Of a stretch of 64,000 nucleotides of DNA, positions 1 through 8,502 are shown in pieces. Source of the stretch: Candidatus Latescibacterota bacterium (GTDB lineage Bacteria; JAAXHH01); contig JAJEAN010000007.1 in assembly GCA_022822725.1 (NCBI GenBank), forward strand, positions 2,181,045-2,245,044. Reading direction: 5' to 3'. A model generated the notes under the pieces. The model did no database searches. It had not been told where the DNA came from and was given only the letters and a program-made list of their open reading frames with translations. A program made the translations under genes and the position numbers. Numbering within the stretch: position 1 is the stretch's first letter; each line of letters starts with the position of its first letter.

Positions 1-387
1 GAAGGTCATGACCGGTACGCCCCGGTCCACCGCGTCATTGATGGCACCCGTCACCTTGGCGGCGTCCGAACAGGAGATCAGGACCACGTCGGCGCCCTCG
101 TTCACGGCCTGCGCGATACGCTGCGCCTGTACCTGGCCGTCCTCCGTCGGTGGCGTGCGCCAGTCGATTACGATGTCTACGCCGTGCTCCTCCGACAACT
201 CCGTCGCCGCGGCCTCCGCCCCGGTCCGGGAAGAAAGGAACACGGGATTGGTCGTGCTCTTGGCGATCATGGAGATCACGAGCCGGTTGTCGTCGGGAGG
301 CGCGGATCCCCCGCAGCCCATGACAAGTACGAGCAGGCTAAGAACCGGCGTGAGCAGTGTCCGTAAACGCCTCGTCGAGTTTCTCAT
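1..387 (-). CDS. Sugar ABC transporter substrate-binding lipoprotein (partial)
   Basis: N-terminal 129 codons of a periplasmic-binding-protein-like lipoprotein; the rest lies left of the window. The start has a basic n-region, a hydrophobic stretch and a lipobox-like V-M-G-C ending at residue 25, so it should be lipid-anchored on the outside of the membrane. The following sequence (VISMIAKSTTNPVF, then ALISC-like VVLISC) matches the ribose/xylose-type Peripla_BP_4 fold. It lies 38 bases downstream of an RbsC-type permease on the same strand, so it is probably that transporter's receptor. I chose the ATG at 387 because an AGGAAAGG ribosome site sits about 10 bases upstream; an in-frame ATG at 396 is too close to that site. 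The ligand is unknown. Confidence 0.85.
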   Translation of the reverse strand, partial: MRNSTRRLRTLLTPVLSLLVLVMGCGGSAPPDDNRLVISMIAKSTTNPVFLSSRTGAEAAATELSEEHGVDIVIDWRTPPTEDGQVQAQRIAQAVNEGADVVLISCSDAAKVTGAINDAVDRGVPVMTF

Positions 388-425
388 CGGTTTCATCCCT
401 TTCCTGTATACAGATTTCTGTGTGC

Positions 426-1481
426 TCATCCCGCCCCCGCCCCGGCCAGTCTGCGCGCCGTGAGCCGGCGGTTCACCTGGTCGAGGACGACGGCGACGAT
501 GATCGCGCAACCGATCACGACCCATTCGTAGTTCTGGTCCAGGTGCAGGGTGCGGATGGACTGGCGGATCAGGACGATCAGCATGGCGCCGAGCATGGCG
601 TTGACCGCGCTTCCCCGGCCGCCGCGCAGGCTCGCGCCGCCGACGACCGCGGAAGCGATCACGTAGAGTTCATAACCCGTGGCATCGGCGCAGGACGCCG
701 AGCCGTAGTAGCTGCTGCCCACCAGCGCGGCGATACCCGCGGTCAGACCTGAAACCACGTACACGCCGACCAGGATCCGGTCGATCCGCAACCCGGCGTA
801 GCGGCCGGCCTCCACATTGCCGCCCACGGCGAATATATGACGGCCCATGACGGTCCTGGACAGATAAACGGCACCGGCGGCCGTAATCAGGAGCATGATG
901 ATCATGGGCATGGGATAGAGGGCGTCGGCCCCGAAAGACAGCTTGATCGCGTCGGTCAGGGGCTGCGGGACGAGTATGCTCTCCGCCTCGCTGGCTACGA
1001 AAGCGACGCCGCGGAATACCCACATCGTACCGAGCGTGACGATAAAGGGGTGCACGCGGAGTCCGACCACCATCAACCCGTTCAGCAGGCCGCACAGCAC
1101 GCCCAGGCTGACGCAGGTCAAGACGGCCAGCGCGACCACCGCGAAGGGACCTTCCAGATCCATGGACCGCAGGACCATGGCGGTCATCACGCCGGACAGG
1201 GCGTAAATCGAGCCGACCGAGAGATCGATCCCGCCGGAGATGATCACCATGGTCGCACCGACGGCCATGATCACGAAGAAACTGGCGTCCGTGGCCGTCT
1301 GCATCAGCGTTCGGGAATTCAGGAAATTGTTGACGAGTTCGCCCGTGGTACGGTCCACGTGATACCCCGCGAATACGGAGAGTACCGCGCCGAGCAGCAG
1401 GATGACGAGAATCAGTCCCGTTTGCTGGGAACCGAGCAGGATTCGTAGCATCGGCAGCACCGTCGTTCCGGGCGTTCGCAT
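426..1481 (-). CDS. RbsC-family sugar ABC transporter permease
   Basis: 351-residue inner-membrane permease of the ribose/xylose/galactose group (BPD_transp_2). About eight to ten hydrophobic segments are visible. The family hallmark ISGGIDLSVG occurs near residue 82, and the conserved VGGASLRGGRG stretch near residue 280 is the usual ATPase-facing loop. It passes a sugar or autoinducer-like ligand delivered by the binding lipoprotein encoded just downstream. No ATP-binding subunit is seen beside it: upstream is a promoter and then an unrelated gene. The ATPase may follow the binding protein outside the window or be encoded elsewhere. Confidence 0.9.
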   Translation of the reverse strand: MRTPGTTVLPMLRILLGSQQTGLILVILLLGAVLSVFAGYHVDRTTGELVNNFLNSRTLMQTATDASFFVIMAVGATMVIISGGIDLSVGSIYALSGVMTAMVLRSMDLEGPFAVVALAVLTCVSLGVLCGLLNGLMVVGLRVHPFIVTLGTMWVFRGVAFVASEAESILVPQPLTDAIKLSFGADALYPMPMIIMLLITAAGAVYLSRTVMGRHIFAVGGNVEAGRYAGLRIDRILVGVYVVSGLTAGIAALVGSSYYGSASCADATGYELYVIASAVVGGASLRGGRGSAVNAMLGAMLIVLIRQSIRTLHLDQNYEWVVIGCAIIVAVVLDQVNRRLTARRLAGAGAG

Positions 1482-1514
1482 GGTGTTTGGCGGTAGTGGA
1501 GTGGGTGTCCTGAA

Positions 1515-1542
1515 ATTGTACGGGGCTGCCGGTCTAAATCAA
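1515..1542 (-). promoter_or_regulatory. Probable sigma-70-type promoter of the sugar ABC operon
   Basis: On the minus strand TTGATT (1542-1537) is followed after 16 bases by TACAAT (1520-1515). The predicted start lies about 27 bases before the permease ATG. This makes the permease the first gene of its transcript. Confidence 0.5.
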
Positions 1543-1624
1543 GGAAAACGTAATAGCCCGGTAAATGGCCGCACACGTATAGAGCGTCAGGAGGGAAGCC
1601 CCATGGACGATTCCCGGGGCCGGC

Positions 1625-1662
1625 AAACAAAAACCCCGGCATGCGACGGCGGCATGCCGGGG
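1625..1662 (-). terminator. Rho-independent terminator after the small coiled-coil gene
   Basis: A perfect 10-bp stem (1634-1643 with 1653-1662) and a 9-base loop are followed on the minus strand by TTTTTGTTT. It lies 38 bases past the stop codon of the gene ending at 1701. Confidence 0.85.
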
Positions 1663-1700
1663 TCGGTGCTCATCGGTTCATCCTGCGTGGCGGCGCCGCG

Positions 1701-2039
1701 TCAGGAGGCCTTCTTTTCCGCGGGTTCCGCATCCTCGCGCCGCAGCTCTTCCTCCCGATCCTCGATGCTCTGCTGCGATGTCTTGATGCGGTCCAGGATG
1801 CCGTTCACTTCCGTATCTCCCGACAGGTCGGTGATGCCTTCCTCGACCATCATCTGGTGGACTCGGCCTCCCAGTTCGGTCAACTGGTTGCGGATATCGG
1901 CGCGGGCCGACTGGATCTCCAGCTTGATCCGGCCCTTCCGTGTGAGGTCTTCCGCCATGTCCAGCGCGCCGGACAGGCTTTTGCGTACGGTTTCGATCGG
2001 ACCGTCCAATTCAGATTTGATCGTTTGCCAGAGGTTCAT
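1701..2039 (-). CDS. Small charged coiled-coil protein, function unknown
   Basis: 112-residue soluble protein without a signal peptide. It is rich in Glu, Arg and Lys, with long amphipathic helices around residues 25-60 and 80-105 that should form coiled coils. I do not recognise the family. The gene is a compact single unit: strong promoter (2142-2170), good ribosome site (AAAGGAG seven bases before the ATG) and strong terminator (1625-1662). That argues for a real and probably well expressed product. The N-terminal MNLWQTIKSELDGP segment suggests a peripheral or structural role, but this is inference only. Confidence 0.75.
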   Translation of the reverse strand: MNLWQTIKSELDGPIETVRKSLSGALDMAEDLTRKGRIKLEIQSARADIRNQLTELGGRVHQMMVEEGITDLSGDTEVNGILDRIKTSQQSIEDREEELRREDAEPAEKKAS

Positions 2040-2141
2040 AATGGAACTCCTTTACCTGGTACCATCGTGCGTCTGTAGAACCGCGGTTTAAGCGGCCTGA
2101 TCTCTTTACGGGTTAGACGTCCGTTTCGCCTTCCGGGTTTC

Positions 2142-2170
2142 AGTATACCGCAAGCCGGCACCTTCGTCAA
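2142..2170 (-). promoter_or_regulatory. Strong promoter of the small coiled-coil gene
   Basis: On the minus strand TTGACG (2170-2165), 17 bases, TATACT (2147-2142). The -35 element overlaps the stop codon of the DUF4159 gene. Confidence 0.75.
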
Positions 2171-2856
2171 CGATAGAGCGCGTAGGCGACGATGTTGATG
2201 CCCATTCTGAAAGCGGCTTCGCGTTTCGCCTGCGGATCGTTGTGGGTCTTTTCGTCGGCCCAGCCGTCGCTGACATTGCTTTCATATGTGTAATACACCA
2301 CCAGCCGTCCGTCGTGGAAGAGCCCGAACCCCTGGGGCGGCTTGCCGTCGTGCTCATGATGTTTGGGCGGACCGGCCGGGAAATCGTAGATGATGTGATA
2401 GATCGGATGGTCGAAGGGCAATTCGACGAATTCCTTGTCCGGAAATACCCGTTTCATCTCCCGGCGAAAGGCCTCGTCCATCCCGTAATCGTCATCGGCG
2501 TAGAGGAAACCGCCGCGCGTCAGGTAGGTGCGGAGGTTCCGGATTTCCGGTTCGGTCCACCTCACCTCGCCGTGGCCGGTCATGAAAAGGAAAGGGGATG
2601 AAAACAGGAGGTCATCGGTCAGGGTGACGACGCGCTGATCCAGATTCGTCTCTATGCCCGCTCGCAACTGTAGCTCCCGGGCCAGGTTGGGTATGGCCTC
2701 GGGGTCGTTGTACCAGTCGCCTCCGCCGTCGTACTTCATCCGCGCAATGGTCAGCCTGCCGTTTTCGCGGTCGGCTGCCCGCCCTTCGGAAACCGGCCAT
2801 CCGAGGACGATACCGCACAGCAGGAGGGCGTGCACGCTTCTGCGAAGGGAAATCAC
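2167..2856 (-). CDS. DUF4159-domain exported protein
   Basis: About 229 residues: a signal peptide (ISLRRSVHALLLCGIVLG) followed by a DUF4159 domain. Recognisable features are RMKYDGGGDWYNDP near the start of the mature part and the later GGFLYADDDYG and FPDHPIYH-like segments. The domain resembles glutamine-amidotransferase/GATase-like folds but has no proven enzyme activity. Such genes often accompany MoxR-ATPase/von Willebrand protein sets, which are not seen here. I prefer the GTG at 2856 because GGAG lies about 10 bases upstream and it starts directly at the signal peptide; a GTG at 2880 would add eight residues. The upstream small membrane gene overlaps or abuts it. Confidence 0.8.
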   Translation of the reverse strand: MISLRRSVHALLLCGIVLGWPVSEGRAADRENGRLTIARMKYDGGGDWYNDPEAIPNLARELQLRAGIETNLDQRVVTLTDDLLFSSPFLFMTGHGEVRWTEPEIRNLRTYLTRGGFLYADDDYGMDEAFRREMKRVFPDKEFVELPFDHPIYHIIYDFPAGPPKHHEHDGKPPQGFGLFHDGRLVVYYTYESNVSDGWADEKTHNDPQAKREAAFRMGINIVAYALYR

Positions 2857-2872
2857 CGCGGAAAGCTCCGGG

Positions 2873-3040
2873 TCATCCACGGCCGCCGGGACGGGCGGGC
2901 CGGGTTCTTCCGCCCGGGCGCCGGGTGGTGGCGCGCACGCGCTGTCCGCCTCCCGCGAGGGCCATAAGATAGACCAGGCCGATCGCCACGAGACCCAGGA
3001 TTACCGTACCGATCACGCTGAAACCAATCGTCGCCAACAT
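2873..3040 (-). CDS. 55-residue single-pass membrane protein
   Basis: A short open frame starts with ATG at 3040, preceded by a clear GAGGAG ribosome site seven bases upstream (GAGGAGAGCGT then ATG). The product has one transmembrane helix (about residues 4-29, IGFSVIGTVILGLVAIGLVY) and a highly basic Arg/Pro/Gly-rich tail of about 25 residues. Orientation is probably N-out with a cytoplasmic tail. It ends 16 bases before the preferred start of the DUF4159 gene, which suggests coexpression. No known family is recognised. The ribosome site and clean membrane topology support it. Confidence 0.55.
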   Translation of the reverse strand: MLATIGFSVIGTVILGLVAIGLVYLMALAGGGQRVRATTRRPGGRTRPARPGGRG

Positions 3041-3164
3041 ACGCTCTCCTCAAACGGTGCTGAAGTTACGTCCCGACGGACGTTCTCCGATCACTTTTTC
3101 AAAACCACGTCAGCTGCCGACTCCGGGGCTCGATCTCGCGTCGCGGTCGAACCCGGCCCTCACG

Positions 3165-4163
3165 TCAGCCGCCGACTCCGGACTGCAGTCCCGCGTCGCG
3201 GCCGGTTTTCACGCTCCAGTCCAGCAGGCGCTGCATGTCGGTGAACCGGGTCCTGCTCGTCGGGCCTCCGAGTATGACGGCGTAGATGTCGTCGCCATCG
3301 TTGCCGACGGCCCTGAGCACAAGACAATAACCGGCTCTCCGGATATACCCGGTTTTGCTGCCTGCGCACGCCCACAGGCTTTCGGATACCGGTTCGCGGA
3401 CCAGCCGGTTGGTGGTCCGGATAGTATGGGTGCGCCTGTTCGTGCCGAAACGGTACTCCTTCGCCAGGAGGACTTCCGCCAGCAGGTCGTCCTGCAGCGC
3501 ATTCCACAGAAGGGCTATGCAGTCCACCGCGGTGGACGTATTGCCTGCATCCAATCCGGTGGGTTCGGTAAACCGCGAGTTCGCCAGCCCGAGCGAGGCC
3601 GCCGTTTCGTTCATCCGGTCCACGAAAGCCTCGGTCGTCAGGCCCGTCGCCCGGGCCAGCGCCCGGGCCGCCACGTTGTCCGAAGCGACCAGGGTGGCGT
3701 ATAGCAGGTCCCGGGCCGAGACCCGCTCCCTGTACCTGAGCTTCGTCCAGTTCGCCCGATAGACGTCCTGCCGGGTAATGCTGACCTGCTTGTCCAGGTC
3801 CGGATTCATGCCCATGAAGGTCACGGCCGTCATCAGCTTCGTAATACTCGCTACCGGGAACGGCGAGGTCGCGTTCTTCTGGTAGATCACCTCGCCCTTC
3901 TGCATGTCGACCACGAGGGCGGCCCGGGCACGTATACGGACGCCCGTGCTCCACCTGCTCGACCTGACGGGCGCCGCGTCCACTTCGGCCGGCGGTCCGG
4001 CCGGGCCAGATGCCGCGTCCACTTCGGCCGGCGCATAGATCGGACCGTCTTCCGCTGAAAGTCCATCGGACGGTCTGGCGTCCGCGGATACGGAAGCGAT
4101 CGACAGCAGCAAGGCGCAACCGACCCATGCCGCCATGGGGCGGATCGTGTAAAGGCTACTCAT
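3165..4163 (-). CDS. Serine-type D-Ala-D-Ala carboxypeptidase (low-molecular-weight PBP)
   Basis: 332-residue exported peptidase S11 enzyme that trims or cleaves peptidoglycan stem peptides in the periplasm. A signal peptide spans about residues 10-28. It is followed by a low-complexity linker with the duplicated PAEVDAA motif. All three active-site motifs are present: SITK (S-x-x-K), SDN in VASDNVAARAL, and KTG in GSKTGYI. The length is short, like PbpG/DacF without the C-terminal membrane-anchoring domain. It lies just downstream of the c-di-AMP cyclase gene but has its own promoter (4172-4201). No ribosome site precedes the ATG, and the transcript may be leaderless. Confidence 0.9.
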   Translation of the reverse strand: MSSLYTIRPMAAWVGCALLLSIASVSADARPSDGLSAEDGPIYAPAEVDAASGPAGPPAEVDAAPVRSSRWSTGVRIRARAALVVDMQKGEVIYQKNATSPFPVASITKLMTAVTFMGMNPDLDKQVSITRQDVYRANWTKLRYRERVSARDLLYATLVASDNVAARALARATGLTTEAFVDRMNETAASLGLANSRFTEPTGLDAGNTSTAVDCIALLWNALQDDLLAEVLLAKEYRFGTNRRTHTIRTTNRLVREPVSESLWACAGSKTGYIRRAGYCLVLRAVGNDGDDIYAVILGGPTSRTRFTDMQRLLDWSVKTGRDAGLQSGVGG

Positions 4164-4171
4164 AGCAAGGG

Positions 4172-4201
4172 AAAATAGGACGGGATGTAACGCTAAGTCA
4201 A
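4172..4201 (-). promoter_or_regulatory. Promoter giving a nearly leaderless carboxypeptidase mRNA
   Basis: On the minus strand TTGACT (4201-4196), 18 bases, TATTTT (4177-4172). Only eight bases separate the -10 box from the ATG at 4163, so transcription should start within a base or two of the start codon. The -35 box overlaps the end of the cyclase gene. Confidence 0.6.
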
Positions 4202-5751
4202 GGTGAATTCAGCCGGTTTGTCAGGCTGGTCTGCCGGGAAGCCGCTACCCGGTCCAGTCCGGCGGTTTCGTCTGAATCCGACTGACCGTCGCCGACGGGC
4301 CGCAGATCGATGCGGACCCTGACCTCGCGTCTTTCGATGCTGAACGAGGAGATCGTCAGGTTTTGCGGAAGGACTTTCAAGCTGCAGTCGAAAACCTGGC
4401 TTGCGGTAAGCTGGGAAAGGTCGATCGACGGCGACGTTACGATCCGTTCGATCTGGTCGAGTTCCATTTCACGGCCCGTGATCGGTACCGAGGGCGGCTC
4501 CACCGATACGTCTCGCGCCAGCTCCAGCCCTTCTGGCAGCTGGCCGGTCAGGTCATAGTCGATCATGATCCGCCGGTTCACGATACGGTCGGATCGTATG
4601 GTCAGGCTTCTCGGATCGATCGAAGTGGCTACCACGCCGAAGGGCAGCTCCACGTTCGACTCCGTGAGCGGCATGGTGTGCGTCCCGGGTTCCATGCCGT
4701 CCAGGTCTACCATAACGCGGACCTGGTCCGCCGTCAGCGTCGAAATACTCCCCTGGGGTCCCCGTGCGCGGACGTTTACCTCGCTGGTCGAATTTTCGAT
4801 CAACTCGATATTCGTAGGGATGTTCTGGAATTCGAGCGCGGCGGTTATGGCAATCTCGGACGTGGGTTCCCCGATCAGTGTGTACCAGAGCAGGAACGCC
4901 GCACCGATGGACGCCAGCTTGGCGGTAAGGTTGTTGCGATTGAACCGGTATCCCGCCCGAAGGGCGATGATTTTCTTCAACGCTTCCTGCATCGACAGTC
5001 TGCTTCGGGGGATCTCGATGGGCAGCAATGACTTTTCAAGCGTTTGCCAGAGCTTCTCCCTGTCCGCCGTGGCCGTGATGTCGCCGCCGGACGCGACGGA
5101 CACCTCGCCGCTTTCTTCGGAGACCACGACGCAGAACGTATCGCCGAGTTCCGATACGCCCAGGGCCGCCCTGTGGCGCGTGCCGTACCGGGGCGGCAGG
5201 TGTTCGCGGGTTGAAAGAGGCAGATAGGTGGCGGCTTCGACCACACGGTCCTTCTCCACGATAATCGCACCGTCGTGAATCGGCGAAGACGGTTGAAAGA
5301 CGCTGACGATCAGTTCCTGGCTCACGAGACTGTCGAGTTTCACGCCATGCTGCACGACGCCGGAGATCCCGGTCGCCCGGGGGAAGACCAGCAGGCCGCC
5401 GATACGCTTCTCCGACATCTCGAAACAGGCCTCGGTGATCTCTTTCAGAATGCGCCGGGAGATGGGACTGGACTGTAGCCTGAAAATGACCAGTGGGCTT
5501 ACCCGTTCCAGCAGCTGCCTGATTTCGGGCTGGAATACCACGATGATCAACAGGAGGGTTACGCCGAGCAGGTATTGCAGGATCTGGCTGGTCAGGAGCA
5601 GCCCGCTCCAGTTGGCGATGCTGTAGAGGATGCCCAGAATGCCGAGGCCGATCAGGATATGGTATGCCCGGGTCCCCTTCAGCCACATGTAGAGGCTGTA
5701 GATCAGGGCCGCTATGATGAAAATATCCAGCAGGTTGACCAGATCGAACAT
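4198..5751 (-). CDS. cdaA: Diadenylate cyclase CdaA fused to a YbbR/CdaR-like domain
   Basis: 517-residue membrane protein predicted to make the second messenger c-di-AMP from two ATP. Residues 1-90 hold three transmembrane helices typical of CdaA. Residues ~95-225 are the DisA_N/DAC domain with both catalytic signatures: DGA in IHDGAIIV and RHR in GTRHRAALG. After a linker (~250-275), a further transmembrane helix (~280-295, ASIGAAFLLWYTLIG) leads to an extracytoplasmic region with at least two YbbR-like beta repeats (to about residue 485). In Bacillus the YbbR protein CdaR is a separate neighbour that regulates CdaA; here enzyme and regulator form one chain. Low-complexity C-terminus. The next gene downstream is a cell-wall carboxypeptidase. 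Confidence 0.92.
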   Translation of the reverse strand: MFDLVNLLDIFIIAALIYSLYMWLKGTRAYHILIGLGILGILYSIANWSGLLLTSQILQYLLGVTLLLIIVVFQPEIRQLLERVSPLVIFRLQSSPISRRILKEITEACFEMSEKRIGGLLVFPRATGISGVVQHGVKLDSLVSQELIVSVFQPSSPIHDGAIIVEKDRVVEAATYLPLSTREHLPPRYGTRHRAALGVSELGDTFCVVVSEESGEVSVASGGDITATADREKLWQTLEKSLLPIEIPRSRLSMQEALKKIIALRAGYRFNRNNLTAKLASIGAAFLLWYTLIGEPTSEIAITAALEFQNIPTNIELIENSTSEVNVRARGPQGSISTLTADQVRVMVDLDGMEPGTHTMPLTESNVELPFGVVATSIDPRSLTIRSDRIVNRRIMIDYDLTGQLPEGLELARDVSVEPPSVPITGREMELDQIERIVTSPSIDLSQLTASQVFDCSLKVLPQNLTISSFSIERREVRVRIDLRPVGDGQSDSDETAGLDRVAASRQTSLTNRLNSP

Positions 5752-5878
5752 CGTCTCAGGATTCCTTGGGCGTGGGCTGTTATAGACCAGAAGGATGTAG
5801 AAGGTATATAATCACTATACAGAACAGAAACCGCAAGACTTTTGAAATAACCGGCGGTGGCGCGGGTTCCGGCTGCCT

Positions 5879-6697
5879 CTACACCGGGTCGTCGGGCCGG
5901 GTCAGGGGTACGCGCCGGCCGCGATTGGATGCGGGCGCCAATGGGTTGCCGCGAGACGGGGAGGCCGGATGTTCGTCCTGTGGTGCGGAGACCGGAAGAT
6001 CCTGCCGCAACTCCGCAGGCCGGGACTCCGTTTGATCGCGCGACGGCAGCGCGGGCAGGGTAAGTGCGGTGCTGAAGGCCGTTCCGCCCGATACGACGAA
6101 TTCCAATGCTTCCTCGACGGACAGGTCCACGGGTACCACGTCCCGGCGCGGCACGATTACCACGCGGCCCGCGGCGGGATTAGGCGTATTGGGCACGAAA
6201 ACGCTCACCAGATCGTCACGTGGTTCTTCACTCGGAAGGTCGCCGGCGATGAAGGCGATCATCCACGCGCCGCGGCGAGGGTACTCGACGACGACGGTCT
6301 TCCAGGTCCTGGTCTCCCCCGTCATCGTGAAGGTGTCCAGGATTTTCCGAACCGGGTGATACACCCTTCGCGCGACGGGAAGCCGCATCATGAGGTCTTC
6401 GATCCAGGTGATCACCCTCCTGCCCAATACGTTCGAGGCCACGAATCCGGCCAGGAAAATCACGATCAGCATGAGCAGGATACCCAGTCCCGGAATGCGG
6501 GTATCCAGTCCCAGCAAACCACGAATGACCGGCGCGGCGATGGAGTCCAGCCAGGTCAGCAGCCAGCTCAGCACGGCGATGGTAATGGTGAGCGGAATGA
6601 GTGCGATCAGCCCGGAGACCATCGTTCGCTTGAAACCATGGCGGATTCTGGAAAACCTGGATTGTCGCTTCGGGAAGTCATTCATACTTGAGGTCAT
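5879..6697 (-). CDS. DUF502 family membrane protein
   Basis: 272 residues. Two transmembrane helices (about residues 28-52 and 72-92) surround a GLGIL-containing segment, followed by the conserved DUF502 cytosolic domain (VYHPVRKILDTF, then VFVPNTPNPAAGRVVIVP near residue 165). The family is widespread in bacteria and plants (LIKE-COV), with no established biochemical role. The C-terminal 50 residues are proline- and arginine-rich and disordered. An alternative ATG at 6685 would shorten it by four residues. The gene is about 130 bases upstream of the cyclase gene on the same strand. Confidence 0.85.
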   Translation of the reverse strand: MTSSMNDFPKRQSRFSRIRHGFKRTMVSGLIALIPLTITIAVLSWLLTWLDSIAAPVIRGLLGLDTRIPGLGILLMLIVIFLAGFVASNVLGRRVITWIEDLMMRLPVARRVYHPVRKILDTFTMTGETRTWKTVVVEYPRRGAWMIAFIAGDLPSEEPRDDLVSVFVPNTPNPAAGRVVIVPRRDVVPVDLSVEEALEFVVSGGTAFSTALTLPALPSRDQTESRPAELRQDLPVSAPQDEHPASPSRGNPLAPASNRGRRVPLTRPDDPV

Positions 6698-6780
6698 CCG
6701 TTCAAAAAGTCATCCCACAGACCGGGGTTCCGGCCTCTCCTCCACACATACCTTTAAACGCGGATCCCGCGTGGTTGGTT

Positions 6781-8481
6781 CTATACCTTGAACAGCTGGC
6801 CCATTCTTCTGCCAAGTACTTTACCTGTGAAAAGCAAACTGCATGCCAACAGGATCATGCCCAGCATCCCCATGGCGCTCGCCATGTAGGGTCCGTCGGT
6901 GATGCGCCCCATCAGGCTGTAGATGGCCTTGGTAATGGGATAGTATTGTTCATTGATGGCCAGGATCAGGCTGTCGCTCACTTCGAGCATGGCGAAGGAA
7001 AAGGAGAGTATGGCGCCAGCCGCCACGTTGGCGAGCACGAGGGGCATGGTGATTTTCCAGAGCGTTCTCAAGGGACCGGCGCCCAGGTTCATGGAGGCTT
7101 CCTCCAGGGTGACGCTCATCTGCTGGAATCCGGCGTAGGCCGCCCGGACCATGTAGGGAAGGCGGCGCACGGCGTAGGCGATGATCAGCAGGGGCACGGG
7201 GGAGACGCGGACGTCCAGGAAGGTCCCCGAAAAACCTGAAATGTAGCCGAAGGCGAGTACCAGGCCCGGCAGCGCCAGGGGCAACATGGCCACGGCGTCC
7301 AGCGCGTCCCGGAACGGGAAGCGCCGGCGGGTCAGCAGGTAGGCGATGGCGACGCCGAGGACGATATCGATGAGGGTGCTCATCACGCTGAGCCACAGGC
7401 TGTTCCTGATGGAAAGCAGGGTCAGGTCGTGGGCGAAAATCTGCCCGTAATAGGCAGCGGTGTAGTCGGAGGGGAGCACGGTCATGAACCAGCGTTCGGT
7501 CACGGACGTGAGGACCACGCTGAGGTGGGGGATCAGCGCGATGCCCGTGATGGACAGGAGCATGCCCCAGATCAGGACGGTCTCGAGCGAGGTCGCGCGT
7601 TTCGAGGCCGACGCCACGTGTCCGCGGGCGACCATCTCGTAGTGGCGGCCGCCGAAGAACCTCTTGGAGAGATAGAACAGGACGAGCGTCACCAGGACGA
7701 CGAAGACGACCAGGGCGTAACCCAGGGGATTCGCGTGGACGTCCGTGGACATGTTGAAGATCTGGACCGCCACCACCTCGCGGAACTCGAAGATCAGGGG
7801 CGTGCCCAGGTCCGTAAAGGCCCAGATGAACACGATGATCGCGCCGGCGAAGTATCCGGGCAGCATGAGCGGGAACGTGACGGTGCGGAACAGGCGGAAG
7901 CCACCCGCGCCCACGTTGCGGGCCGACTCCTCCAGGCTGGGGTCCACGTTGGCCAGCGCGGCGGCGATGTTCAGGTACATGATGGGGTACAGGTGCAACG
8001 CTTCGAGGATCACGACGCCCCAGAATCCGCCGCCGCCGAACCAATCGATGGGTGCATCGATCAGACCGGTTTCCAGGAGGAACAGGTTGATCGAACCGAA
8101 CCGGGCGAACATCTGCTTCATCCCGATGGCGCCTACGAAAGGGGGCATGATCATGGGCACGAGGGCGAGTCCGCCCAGCAACCCTTTCCCGATGAAATCG
8201 TACCGGACGATGGCGACGGCCATGGGCAGGGCGATGATCGTCGTAAGGGCGGTCGTGACGATGCCCAGTTCGAAGCTGTTGATCAGCGCCCGCTGCTGCA
8301 CGGGGCTCTGCAGCATCAGCCCGAAGAACTCGATGGAGAACTGTTCGTCCGTGTAGAAGGCGTTCATCAGGACGTGCAGGATCGGATAGAACAGGAAGAG
8401 GCCGAAGAAGAGGACGAGAATGCCCAGGATGGCGAGGACGCCGGGGGTCAGGTCCGAGAGATCGAATCGGGCGCTGGGCAT
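6781..8481 (-). CDS. Iron(III)-type ABC transporter permease (FbpB/SfuB-like)
   Basis: 566-residue inner-membrane protein with two tandem BPD_transp_1 permease modules of about 270 residues each, as in FbpB. Each half carries an EAA-type loop: EESARNVGAGGFRLFRTV-like near residue 180 and EEASMNLGAGPLRTLWKI-like near residue 460. About twelve transmembrane helices are visible. It forms the channel of an importer with the ATPase encoded 21 bases upstream and the binding protein further upstream. The substrate is inferred from the family as ferric iron or another small ligand such as a phosphonate or thiamine. Confidence 0.88.
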   Translation of the reverse strand: MPSARFDLSDLTPGVLAILGILVLFFGLFLFYPILHVLMNAFYTDEQFSIEFFGLMLQSPVQQRALINSFELGIVTTALTTIIALPMAVAIVRYDFIGKGLLGGLALVPMIMPPFVGAIGMKQMFARFGSINLFLLETGLIDAPIDWFGGGGFWGVVILEALHLYPIMYLNIAAALANVDPSLEESARNVGAGGFRLFRTVTFPLMLPGYFAGAIIVFIWAFTDLGTPLIFEFREVVAVQIFNMSTDVHANPLGYALVVFVVLVTLVLFYLSKRFFGGRHYEMVARGHVASASKRATSLETVLIWGMLLSITGIALIPHLSVVLTSVTERWFMTVLPSDYTAAYYGQIFAHDLTLLSIRNSLWLSVMSTLIDIVLGVAIAYLLTRRRFPFRDALDAVAMLPLALPGLVLAFGYISGFSGTFLDVRVSPVPLLIIAYAVRRLPYMVRAAYAGFQQMSVTLEEASMNLGAGPLRTLWKITMPLVLANVAAGAILSFSFAMLEVSDSLILAINEQYYPITKAIYSLMGRITDGPYMASAMGMLGMILLACSLLFTGKVLGRRMGQLFKV

Positions 8482-8502
8482 GAGGGCAGGCTCCGCGGTA
8501 CG

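Noticed and set aside
1412-1642. 76-codon minus-strand frame upstream of the sugar permease
   Set aside because: It runs through the terminator hairpin and the permease promoter and has no ribosome site.
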